NCBI GenBank assembly: GCA_963814975.1
Contig: CAWFFB010000035.1
Location: 496,001-560,000, forward strand
Direction of reading: 5' to 3'
Length of the DNA stretch: 64,000 nucleotides
From: CAVUXJ01 sp963814975
GTDB lineage: Bacteria > Acidobacteriota > Vicinamibacteria > Vicinamibacterales > CAVVIG01
A program made the position numbers and the translations under genes. Each line of letters opens with the position of its first letter. Within the stretch, counting starts at the first letter, position 1. This document shows, in pieces, positions 9,818 to 16,790 of this stretch. The notes below the pieces were generated by a model. That model had not been told where the DNA came from. It saw nothing but the letters and a program-made list of their open reading frames with translations, and did not search any database.

Positions 9818-9897
9818 TGGTGAGCCGGATTTTCGCCAGTTGGAACCACTTGTCCTCCTGGCTGCGACAGATTGAGAGGCTCCGGGGCGCCGCGTGA
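9818..9897 (+). repeat. 80-bp direct repeat, copy B
   Basis: Second copy, gapless against the other three. An ATG overlaps its first bases and opens a 26-residue frame, MVSRIFASWNHLSSWLRQIE then RLRGAA-stop. Starts with TGGTGAGCCGG like copy A and the tRNA-Lys 3' end. It is followed by the DUF433/DUF5615 pair. Confidence 0.85.
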
Positions 9898-9951
9898 ACC
9901 GGCGTGACGGGCGCGCAATTTGCCGTAATCTGGAGCGATGGAGGGGAGTTC

Positions 9952-10520
9952 ATGGCAGCGCTTGACTGGTCCCAGTGCCCGGCCGTCGAGAGTATCCCGG
10001 GAAAGGTGAGCGGCGCCTGGGTGTTCAAGGGCACCCGTCTGCCCGTGGCCACTGTCATCGAAAATCTCGAAGATCTCAGCATCGACGAGGTCATCGAGCA
10101 GTTCGACGTGACTCGGGAGCAGGTGACCGCCGTTCTCGACTTCGTGGCCCAGAGTCTCCGCGCCGAGCCCGTCCCGCCGGTGCTCATCCTCTTTGACCAC
10201 GGCACGCCGAAGGGGCTGGCCCGCGCGTTGTCAGCGCACATCGTCCATACGGCGCAATCGAAGGGCTGGGACACACTCAGCAACGGCGCCCTGTTGGACG
10301 CCGCCGAGGAAGCTGGCTTCGAGTTGCTGCTGACGACCGACCGTCGTATTCGCCACCAGCAAGACCTGAGAGCGCGCCGCATCGCCCTCGTCGTGCTGAC
10401 GGTAGCACGAAATGGTCGCTCGTTCGGCGGCATACCGATCGGATCGCCGCCGCCGTTGCTTCCGCTACGGCTGGCAGCTACGTGGAGGTCGAGATTCCCT
10501 TCGAGCCGAAACCGGCCTAG
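9952..10520 (+). CDS. DUF433 antitoxin-like / DUF5615 PIN-like toxin pair, fused in frame and frameshifted
   Basis: The ATG at 9952 begins a DUF433 protein (CPAVESIPGKVSGAWVFKGT, then LPVATVIENLEDLSIDEVIEQ and FDVTREQVTAVLDFVA). Without a stop it continues at about 10180 into a DUF5615-type protein: LILFDHGTPKGLARALSAH, QSKGWDTLSNGALLDAAEEA, LLLTTDRRIRHQQDL. DUF5615 domains are PIN-like nucleases and typically follow DUF433 as separate overlapping genes. Near 10401 one G appears missing; restoring it gives LTGSTKWSLVRRHTDRIAA and a natural end EVEIPFEPKPA at TAG 10518-10520. The fusion may likewise be a lost base. The pair is bracketed by repeats B and C. Confidence 0.75.
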
Positions 10521-10613
10521 CACTGAACGCCCCGTCGCGCACTTGGGCGCGTCGACGCATCTCCGACTCTCGTTCGCAGGACCAATATCAGGTGAGAGTG
10601 TCGATGAAAAGAG

Positions 10614-10693
10614 TGGTGACCCTAACGTTCGCCAGTTGGAACCAGCTGGACGGGTGGTTGCGACGAGTGGAAGAGCTGCGACGGGCGGCGTGA
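10614..10693 (+). repeat. 80-bp direct repeat, copy C
   Basis: Third copy. With an ATG eleven bases upstream it encodes MKRVVTLTFASWNQLDGWLR then RVEELRRAA-stop. The 20 bases before it (GAGAGTGTCGATGAAAAGAG at 10594) are nearly identical to GAGAGTGCTGATGAAAGAG at 21546, the last codons of the serine recombinase gene next to tRNA-Lys, so the flank as well as the repeat recalls that attachment region. Confidence 0.85.
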
Positions 10694-10702
10694 AGTCCGG
10701 AG

Positions 10703-10945
10703 TCAGGCGCTCAGCGCACGCGCCGCCGGACGATCGGCTGGCGTCGGCATGCGCAGGGCAGTGGCCGGCAGAGTGGCCACGCCGACGGTGTTGCCCGTCA
10801 TGTCGAAGAACTCGACCGAGTAGCCTTCTTCGACAACACCAGGCACAGGGTGCCGCTCCACGACCGTGCCGACATCGCCGGCCCGCAGTCCGTGCTCGGG
10901 AACGTCGCGGGTCAGGATCACGTCGCCGTACATGTCAAAGGGCAT
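10703..10945 (-). CDS. DUF4926 domain protein
   Basis: 80 aa, MPFDMYGDVILTRDVPEHGL, followed by the SH3-like beta-strands GDVGTVVERHPVPGVVEEGY and SVEFFDMTGNTVGVATL. These match the small DUF4926 family, usually 60-80 aa. It overlaps the upstream DUF6883-like gene by 11 bases, so the two are translated together. The pair is inverted relative to the flanking repeats C and D. Function is not known; the short, coupled, repeat-bracketed arrangement suggests the immunity or antitoxin half of a pair, but this is inference. Confidence 0.75.
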   Translation of the reverse strand: MPFDMYGDVILTRDVPEHGLRAGDVGTVVERHPVPGVVEEGYSVEFFDMTGNTVGVATLPATALRMPTPADRPAARALSA

Positions 10946-11282
10946 TTCCTACCTCGGGTACATGGTAATCAATCGCGGCACGTCGGTTCCAGCGTCGATC
11001 TGCCAGATCGAGCAGAACCTGTACGGTCTTTCCGCTGGGCGTCTTGATCGGACCCTCGATCTCGTAAACGACCCCGTACGCGTTCTCGGACGTCCGTGTC
11101 ACGTCGAGTGACAGGTGCTGCGCTCTCAGGTCCGACTCCAGCAGGCGTGGAGCATCAGGTCGATACCCGACGCCGAGGAGAAGCCTTGCCTTCGCGGCGC
11201 CTCGCTTGTGCGACATGTTCAGCAGGTACTCGGTCAGCTTCTCCACAGCGATCACGGCGCGCTCTGCGTTGGGAATCGTCAT
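10935..11282 (-). CDS. DUF6883 domain protein, candidate toxin-like partner of DUF4926
   Basis: About 115 aa from ATG at 11282: MTIPNAERAVIAVEKLTEYL, then GVGYRPDAPRLLESDLRAQH, GVVYEIEGPIKTPSGKTVQV and RRAAIDYHVPE. The layout (short helix with IxxxKLxxYLLN, then an alpha/beta fold ending in WxxxxxxDxPRFVT-like strand) fits DUF6883. A longer open frame extends upstream to 11432 but lacks family character. Coupled to the downstream DUF4926 gene. Biochemical role unknown. Confidence 0.65.
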   Translation of the reverse strand: MTIPNAERAVIAVEKLTEYLLNMSHKRGAAKARLLLGVGYRPDAPRLLESDLRAQHLSLDVTRTSENAYGVVYEIEGPIKTPSGKTVQVLLDLADRRWNRRAAIDYHVPEVGNAL

Positions 11283-11432
11283 GGGCCAAGCACGCGCCGG
11301 ACAGCGCAGCGTGGACCTACTGTACAGCGAGAAGTGCGCCTCGCGACGACGCCACGTCGTCTGATGCGGGTCACGCGCGCTCGAGGATGTTGCCCGGAAC
11401 GCCACGGCCAGGGCCGGTGGACGCGTTCGCAA

Positions 11433-11453
11433 AACCTATTGCATGAATAGGTT
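11433..11453. repeat. 8-bp hairpin upstream of repeat D
   Basis: Perfect inverted repeat AACCTATT / AATAGGTT with a 5-base loop, nine bases before repeat D begins. No T-run follows, so it is not an obvious terminator; it may be a regulatory or recombination-associated hairpin. Confidence 0.45.
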
Positions 11454-11461
11454 GGGGATGC

Positions 11462-11541
11462 TGGTGACCCGAAATTCCGCCAGTTGGAACCAACTGACAA
11501 GTTGCCTTCGGCGAATCGATCACCTCCGGCGCGCGGCATAG
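11462..11541 (+). repeat. 80-bp direct repeat, copy D
   Basis: Fourth copy, gapless against A-C, ending in TAG. In the shared frame it reads MLVTRNSASWNQLTSCLRRI then DHLRRAA-stop. It closes the segment carrying the DUF6883/DUF4926 pair, and immediately abuts a tRNA-like 3' fragment. Confidence 0.8.
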
Positions 11542-11564
11542 TTCGAATCCCTAACACCCAGCCA
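11542..11564 (+). other. tRNA 3'-end-like fragment abutting repeat D
   Basis: TTCGAAT, five bases, seven bases, one base, CCA: the spacing of a tRNA from T-loop to 3' CCA is exact (TTCGAAT CCCTA ACACCCA GCCA). The bases before it belong to repeat D and do not complete a T-stem, so this is a fragment, not a gene. Such 3' fragments are left where elements integrate at tRNA genes. A 6-bp inverted repeat (CCCTGT..ACAGGG) follows at about 11576-11607. Confidence 0.35.
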
Positions 11565-11697
11565 CGCAATTTAGCCCTGTGTTTTCAATTACTTACGAAA
11601 CAGGGTGATCTTCGCTTTAGAACTCGCAGCGACCTCCAACTCGGTTCTCTCCTCATTGTCATGTAGTCATCATCGAACCAGCTTCCCTAACCCATTC

Positions 11698-12870
11698 CTA
11701 GTCGGTGCAGGCCGCCAGTGCCAGATCGCTCAGTCTCTGCAACCGTTGAAAATGGGCGAGACCATCGAGGAGGCCGGCACAGAGGAATACGAATGTCAGG
11801 TCCCGCTCTGGATCCACCAGCCACATCGTCGAGCCGCCACCGACCGCATAGACGGCTCGCGGCGAGGCTGTATGCCCGGCCCCGGTCAGATAGTGTCCAT
11901 GGCCTCGCACATAGCCGCCAAGCAACGAGAAGTTAACGGGAAAATCCTGCATGCCGTGTTCCAGAATATAGAACTGGACTGCGCCGTTGCTCATGTCGCC
12001 CGTGTGGTTCTGACTGGCATAGTCGAACAGCGCCGGTGACATCAGGCGGTAACTGCCATTGCTGCCCCGGCGACGCATCACCTCGGCAAAGCGGAACACA
12101 TCGTCGGCGGTGCCGTACGCATTTCCCGCTGGCACTTCACCTTTGGGCATGAACGTGTTGAGCATGTTGGCGGCCGCGGTGGTGGCCGGCGTCGTGTTTC
12201 GTTCAGTGTAGAACGTTGGCACCCGACGCGGCTCGTCCAAGGACATTCCATAACGGGTGTCGACCATGCCCAGCGGCTTAAACAGCTCTTCGTGCGCAAT
12301 CGTCGAGAATGAACGTTTGGCCGGGTCGGTCACCACCATCATCTGCGCAAGGACCGCATGTCCCGCCGTCGGGGCGTAGGAGCATTGCGTGCCGGGTGGA
12401 TACGCGACCGGAACGGCGGAGATGGCCGTCACGACCTTGGCGAGGTTTCCCATGTCGTCGAACCCCAGCGGAGGTGGGGGCGGCAACGCGGGAAATATGC
12501 CCGCCGTATGGTTGAGAAGCTGCCGGACGGTGATGCCTTTCTTGCCAGCGACACCGAATTCCGGAAGGACATCGGCTGCATGTGTGTCCAGCGTGAATCT
12601 GCCATGGTCAACGGCCCGCAGGACCAGGGACGCGGCGAAAGACTTGGAGAGCGACATCAGCAAATAGAGGTCATCGGCCGCAGCGGCCCGACCGGGCGCG
12701 ACATGACCTAACACCTCCCGGCAGCCGATTTCACCACCGCGCGCGACGATGATCGCAGCCCCAGCCGTCTGTCCCTGATCGATGTCGGCTTGAATAGCCG
12801 CCACAAGTCTTTGCAACGCGGCCGGGTCAAGACCGACAGTCGCCGGGTCGGAAGAGGCAATGGTCGTCAC
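11698..12870 (-). CDS. Serine hydrolase, class C beta-lactamase/esterase type
   Basis: About 390 aa. The GTG at 12870 is preferred over an ATG at 12960 because AAAGGAG lies nine bases upstream. Beta-lactamase-like fold: SxxK nucleophile motif in LLMSLSKSFAASL, LLNHTAGI typical of the group, tyrosine motif as CSYAPTAGHAVLA, and KPLGMVDTRYG. The third motif is probably the GAGHTASPRAVY region. No signal peptide is seen from this start, suggesting a cytoplasmic or anchorless esterase/peptidase rather than a true beta-lactamase. It is the last gene of a TetR-HXXEE-HXXEE-hydrolase operon. Confidence 0.85.
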   Translation of the reverse strand: MTTIASSDPATVGLDPAALQRLVAAIQADIDQGQTAGAAIIVARGGEIGCREVLGHVAPGRAAAADDLYLLMSLSKSFAASLVLRAVDHGRFTLDTHAADVLPEFGVAGKKGITVRQLLNHTAGIFPALPPPPPLGFDDMGNLAKVVTAISAVPVAYPPGTQCSYAPTAGHAVLAQMMVVTDPAKRSFSTIAHEELFKPLGMVDTRYGMSLDEPRRVPTFYTERNTTPATTAAANMLNTFMPKGEVPAGNAYGTADDVFRFAEVMRRRGSNGSYRLMSPALFDYASQNHTGDMSNGAVQFYILEHGMQDFPVNFSLLGGYVRGHGHYLTGAGHTASPRAVYAVGGGSTMWLVDPERDLTFVFLCAGLLDGLAHFQRLQRLSDLALAACTD

Positions 12871-12985
12871 GATATCTTTCTCCTTTGGTCTTGGACGGAT
12901 GCCAACACAAATCGAGGGGTTCCCCTGGTCGATCGTTCCTCCGATCAACCCGAGCATCATCGGTAGCCCGAGGCGAATCGCGCAG

Positions 12986-13720
12986 TCATGTGACCGGTCT
13001 GATGAGCACGCCGCCCCGCCAGTTCTCTCCGAGCCAAGGGAGCAGAAGGAACAGAACAGCGTTCGCCAATTGGGTCCCTACCAGCGCCGCGCTACCGAGG
13101 TTGCCATTGATGAAGAGCATCAATGGCCCCGTCAGGATGATGTGGAAGATCACGCCATTGACGAAGATGAGCGCCAGAGCCTTGTAGCTCAACCGACCGG
13201 TGCCGAAGCAGGCGTGGATGATCCAAGCCGATATCGGTACGAACAGAACGATTGCGGTAAGCGTACCGGGGCCAAAGCCAGCTCCTGCCAAGAGCGGCAT
13301 GATGTGGAAGAAAAGGTTGACGAAAATCACGCCGTAAAACGCGAGGCCAACAAGCGGATGTCGGCGGCTCAGCAACGCGGCTATCGGCGCGATAACCCAG
13401 ATCAGCGGAATGTTGACTGACAAGAAATACGCTGCAGGGATCGGGCAGTCCGGGGGCGCGGGCAAGTTCAAAACGGAGCAAATCTCAGCGGGGAATTGCG
13501 TCATACGACCGAACACGTCGATGCCGTATTCCTCGACGTTGTGTAGCAAGTAAATCGCCACCGCCAGCCACGATAACCAAACACGGTCATGCCATCTCGA
13601 TGAACCCGGTTCGCTCTGCAGGAGACGAGTGCCGAATAGCAAGAATAGAAACACAATCGCGGCTCCCCCTCCGATCCACGGGAAGAGGACGATAGCAACG
13701 TCGGTCCAATTTTTATCCAT
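12986..13720 (-). CDS. HXXEE-domain integral membrane protein (first)
   Basis: About 244 aa from MDKNWTDVAIVLFPWIGGG at 13720. The signature HxxEE is HNVEE in AIYLLHNVEEYGIDVFGR, followed by PDCPIPAAYFLSVNIPLIW; six to seven hydrophobic helices are visible. Function of HXXEE proteins is unknown; the acidic and His residues at a membrane edge could bind metal or catalyse a reaction. It lies 39 bases downstream of a homologous gene with 115 bases to the serine hydrolase, all on one strand. Confidence 0.85.
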   Translation of the reverse strand: MDKNWTDVAIVLFPWIGGGAAIVFLFLLFGTRLLQSEPGSSRWHDRVWLSWLAVAIYLLHNVEEYGIDVFGRMTQFPAEICSVLNLPAPPDCPIPAAYFLSVNIPLIWVIAPIAALLSRRHPLVGLAFYGVIFVNLFFHIMPLLAGAGFGPGTLTAIVLFVPISAWIIHACFGTGRLSYKALALIFVNGVIFHIILTGPLMLFINGNLGSAALVGTQLANAVLFLLLPWLGENWRGGVLIRPVT

Positions 13721-13759
13721 TGAGGCACCGCTCAGGGGCAACGACTACCACGCGGTCGC

Positions 13760-14491
13760 CTACCGGACCGCCACTGGCCGCAGCAACTCAGGCTTGAAGA
13801 ACCGGCTCGCAATTGCCGCCAAGATGATCGGCGTGAAACCGATCACAGCGGCATAGACCAGCAGGCCCGCATTGCCGATCGCTCCGATTTTGTAGAACCC
13901 ATAGCCCACGAACAGCAGGACATGCGTGACGGCTCCGGCACCGAACGCCACGCCAACGACCTTGCCGCTGTACGGTCCGCGAATCGCGCAGGCGTAAATG
14001 ACCCAGATGGACAACGGAATAAACAAGAAGACGCTGCTCCATAGGCCGGTGTTGTAACCGCCCTGCAAGATGCCCCCCGCGGTGTGCAGAAGTCCGTTGG
14101 CAAAGATCAATCCCCAGAAGCTGAGGCCGATGAGAACGTTGCGTCTGCCGAGGTATGCCGCTAGCGGCGCCCCGAACCACATCAGAGCGATGTTTACCAC
14201 CGGATAGAAGGACAGAGGAATCGGGCAGTCCGGGTACGGCGGAAATCCCATGTTCTCGCAAATCATTCCCTGGATTGAGTAGTCGAAGCCCAGCACCGGC
14301 AGACTGTATTCCTCGAACTGATGCGCCAGGTAGAGCGGCGTGGCGAGCCACGCGAGCCACACTACATCACGCCATCGCGATACCGCCGTGTTGCCACGGA
14401 ATGTGTCGGTTGTCAGCAGGATGGCGACCACCGGGATCATCCCACCCAACCCTATGAACGGCCAAAAGGTGTAGAACCAGTGCTGTTGCAT
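13760..14491 (-). CDS. HXXEE-domain integral membrane protein (second)
   Basis: 243 aa paralog of the neighbouring gene. It carries HQFEE in YLAHQFEEYSLPVLGFDYSI, then YPDCPIPLSFYPVVNIALMW and about seven hydrophobic segments (GGMIPVVAILLTTD, LIGLSFWGLIFANGLLHTAG, VYAAVIGFTPIILAAIA). The conserved DCPIP after the motif is common to both copies, showing tandem duplication. It is 30 bases downstream of the TetR gene and probably under its control. Confidence 0.85.
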   Translation of the reverse strand: MQQHWFYTFWPFIGLGGMIPVVAILLTTDTFRGNTAVSRWRDVVWLAWLATPLYLAHQFEEYSLPVLGFDYSIQGMICENMGFPPYPDCPIPLSFYPVVNIALMWFGAPLAAYLGRRNVLIGLSFWGLIFANGLLHTAGGILQGGYNTGLWSSVFLFIPLSIWVIYACAIRGPYSGKVVGVAFGAGAVTHVLLFVGYGFYKIGAIGNAGLLVYAAVIGFTPIILAAIASRFFKPELLRPVAVR

Positions 14492-14521
14492 TGTTGACCT
14501 CAGTGCTCGATAGGAGAAACG

Positions 14522-15148
14522 TTAAAGCGTCCTTTTCAGTAGCGCGGGAAGTTCTGTTCGACGGCGTTTCATGAAGTCGCGAAGCCCCCTGGGCGTGAGA
14601 CCCAGTGCCTCCGCGATCATCGGCTGCGCCACGAACGGGTACAGGCAACTGCCGACGAGGGTCACCAGGAACTGATCAGCCGGGACAGGCGCGATCTTTT
14701 TCCGCCTGGCGCGTTCGTTGATCTGCTGTTCCACACGCTCAAGCGACCGTCGCGCGGCCTTCCGTCGCTCCGCCGAGTAGAAGTCATCGACGAAATCAGG
14801 ATGTCGCGCCGCTTCGCTAATGACGTAGCCGAGCAGATATGGGTGCTTGGCGAGCCTGGTGTGATAGGCATCGACGAATCGTTCGATCTTCTCGTCGAGC
14901 GAGATGTCGGACCCCAACATCTGGAAGATGCCGGGAACGAATGACGAGGCGATACGAAGCCAAACGGCGCGAGCGAGGTCGGCTTTGGATCGGAAGTGGT
15001 AATGCAGCAACGCCTTGTTGACGCCTGCCTGATCGGCGATGTCCTGCATCCGCGCACCGTCGATGCCGCGCCGCACGAACACCGCGTCTGCGGCGTCGAG
15101 GATGCGGGTCTTGGTGTCCGCTGCGGTTTGTCCAGATGGTTTAACCAC
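14522..15148 (-). CDS. TetR/AcrR-family transcriptional regulator
   Basis: 208 aa. N-terminal helix-turn-helix: TKTRILDAADAVFVRRGIDG, ARMQDIADQAGVNKALLHYH and FRSKADL match the TetR DNA-binding domain. The C-terminal ligand domain is of the TetR_C type (AEALGLTPRGLRDFMKRR). It starts with GTG at 15148. An 11-base dyad TGGTTTAACCA at 15137-15147 overlaps the first codons and could be part of an operator. It heads an operon with two HXXEE proteins and a serine hydrolase, so it likely represses them. Confidence 0.88.
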   Translation of the reverse strand: MVKPSGQTAADTKTRILDAADAVFVRRGIDGARMQDIADQAGVNKALLHYHFRSKADLARAVWLRIASSFVPGIFQMLGSDISLDEKIERFVDAYHTRLAKHPYLLGYVISEAARHPDFVDDFYSAERRKAARRSLERVEQQINERARRKKIAPVPADQFLVTLVGSCLYPFVAQPMIAEALGLTPRGLRDFMKRRRTELPALLKRTL

Positions 15149-15218
15149 ATGGTCAGAAGAGCAATCTCAATGCCCACCTAAAGTTCTCGGTTATCTGAGG
15201 TTTTTCGAGATTTGACGA

Positions 15219-16271
15219 CTAGTGGACCGTACTCACTGAAGTACTACTAATTCGATGCGCCGGGTTTCGATAGCTCCACCGGACCGGTTTGGCCGTCGTG
15301 TTGTAGTGCCGGATGTAGCGACGGATCTTTCGGGCGAGGTCCGCGACAGACGTAAAGACGCCGCGGCCGAGCAGGTCACGTTCAATCTTCGCAAACCACA
15401 GCTCGACCTGATTGAGCCAGGACGAATACGTCGGTGTGAAATGCAGATGCACGTGCGGATGCTCGAGCAGAAACGTCCGCACGGCCTGGGTCTTGTGGGT
15501 CGAGAGGTTGTCGGCGATGACGTGGATCTCCCGCCGCTTCGGTTGCGTGGCGACGATGTCGCCCAGGAATTCGACAAATGCCGCACTGGTATGCCGGGGG
15601 ACGGTCTGCCCGAGGACCTCGCCAGACTGCGTGTCGAGCGCCGCCAGCAGCGAGAGCGTGCCGTGCCGGTAGTACTCAAAACCGTGGCGCTCGGCGCGCC
15701 CCGGTGACAACGGCAGCACCGGATCGAGGCGATCCAACGCCTGAATCGCCGTTTTTTCATCGACGGCAAACACGGCGGCGTGATCGGGCGGATTGATGTA
15801 CAACCCAATCACGTCGGCCGCCTTGGTCTCGAAGTTCGGGTCGTCCGACTGCATGTAGCGCTCGAACCGATGCGGCTGCAGGCCGGCGCGCTGCCACGCT
15901 TTGGCCACGAGATTGTGATGAATCTTCAGCAGGCGCCCCAGCTTTCGCGTACTCCAGTGCGTGCTGCCGTCGGGCGGCGCCTGCCGAGTCTTCGCGAGGA
16001 CGCGCGCTTCCATCGTGGGGGTCAACACCGTGGGCGGTTGGCCGCGGTAGCGCGGGCGCAAGCCTTCCAAGCGGTCATCCAGGAACCGGCGTCGCCATCG
16101 GTTGATGTAATCGCGATAACAGGGCACCGTCGCCTCGATCACGGAGTACCAGTCGCCATTGGCGAGCATCAGCACCACCCGCGCACGGCGCGCGTCTTCG
16201 GATCGGATCTTGAGACTTCGCACGCGCCGTTCAAGCTCGGCTCGTTCATCGGCAGTCAAGGTCAGCGCCAT
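15219..16271 (-). CDS. IS630-family DDE transposase
   Basis: 350 aa, intact. N-terminal helix-turn-helix region (LTADERAELERRVRSLKIRS, INRWRRRFLDDRLEGLRPRY), then the DDE catalytic domain: first Asp in AAVFAVDEKTAIQALDR, second in HVIADNLSTHKT, and Glu in SSWLNQVELWFAKIERDLLG. The stop codon TAG lies at 15219-15221, just outside the left terminal repeat, so it is partly supplied by the flanking TA target, as happens in this family. Being intact, this may be the most recent insertion in the area. Confidence 0.93.
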   Translation of the reverse strand: MALTLTADERAELERRVRSLKIRSEDARRARVVLMLANGDWYSVIEATVPCYRDYINRWRRRFLDDRLEGLRPRYRGQPPTVLTPTMEARVLAKTRQAPPDGSTHWSTRKLGRLLKIHHNLVAKAWQRAGLQPHRFERYMQSDDPNFETKAADVIGLYINPPDHAAVFAVDEKTAIQALDRLDPVLPLSPGRAERHGFEYYRHGTLSLLAALDTQSGEVLGQTVPRHTSAAFVEFLGDIVATQPKRREIHVIADNLSTHKTQAVRTFLLEHPHVHLHFTPTYSSWLNQVELWFAKIERDLLGRGVFTSVADLARKIRRYIRHYNTTAKPVRWSYRNPAHRISSTSVSTVH

Positions 16272-16316
16272 ATGGCGCGAGAGATAACCATACTGCTTCA
16301 GTCAGGTACAAGCCAC
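15222..16316 (-). mobile_element. IS630-family insertion sequence
   Basis: About 1.1 kb. Imperfect terminal inverted repeats: GTGGACCGTACTCACTGAAG from 15222 and, read inward from 16316, GTGGCTTGTACCTGACTGAA. Both share GTGG, GTAC and ACTGAAG. A TA dinucleotide, the target of this family, precedes the left end at 15220-15221; the right flank is TG, so the duplication is not perfect. It separates the TetR operon from the unrecognised gene pair. Confidence 0.75.
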
Positions 16317-16790
16317 TGATACCTCCCGCCGCGCCACCGCCAGCTGTTGCGGCCACGGTATTCCGGAGGCCGGGACGACGCCGCCGGAGGGAAGAAACCG
16401 GGAACCAACCTGAGGCCCGGGCGGCACTCGTCGGCGAACTGGGACCGAGTGCGGGCAGTCAGCCGCGAGTCCAGTCGCCTGTTTGGCGCGGAACGAAGCG
16501 AGCGGCTCCAGTGCGGGTCCACCGCCTCCCTTGCCGTCTCCTGAACAGGAGCGTATAAGGAGAGAAGCAGCACCGGTCGGCTGCTGGTCCCTCGGAGTGT
16601 CGAGCACGGCGGACCGAACTCATCCGCTCGATTGCCTCAATGGCTTCGAGCCGGGGTTCCCAAACGACCAGGCCCTGAACGTCGCGGCGAAACGCCCCGA
16701 CCCTTCGGCGCAGCGCTGAACTACCCCTCGCGGACACTGCCAGGGCGTTTTCACGGAAACCAACAGCAACACGCAAGCACGGAGGCAGCA
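16317..16790. other. gene-free leader of the 16.8-18.8 kb operon
   Basis: About 470 bases between the IS630 end and the next start codon. No gene is supported. It presumably holds the promoter of the downstream pair; a weak -10-like CGTATAAG lies at 16552. The last bases give a good ribosome site (GGAGG, six bases before ATG). Confidence 0.35.

Noticed and set aside
9818..9897. Repeat B as an antisense tRNA gene because it starts like the tRNA-Lys 3' end
   Set aside because: Only 11 terminal bases match; T-arm, anticodon arm and D-arm cannot be formed.
7351..11541. The 80-bp repeats as integron attC sites
   Set aside because: Copies lack paired RYYYAAC and GTTRRRY core sites at the ends and the arms are not complementary in all four; kept only as an unexplained repeat family.
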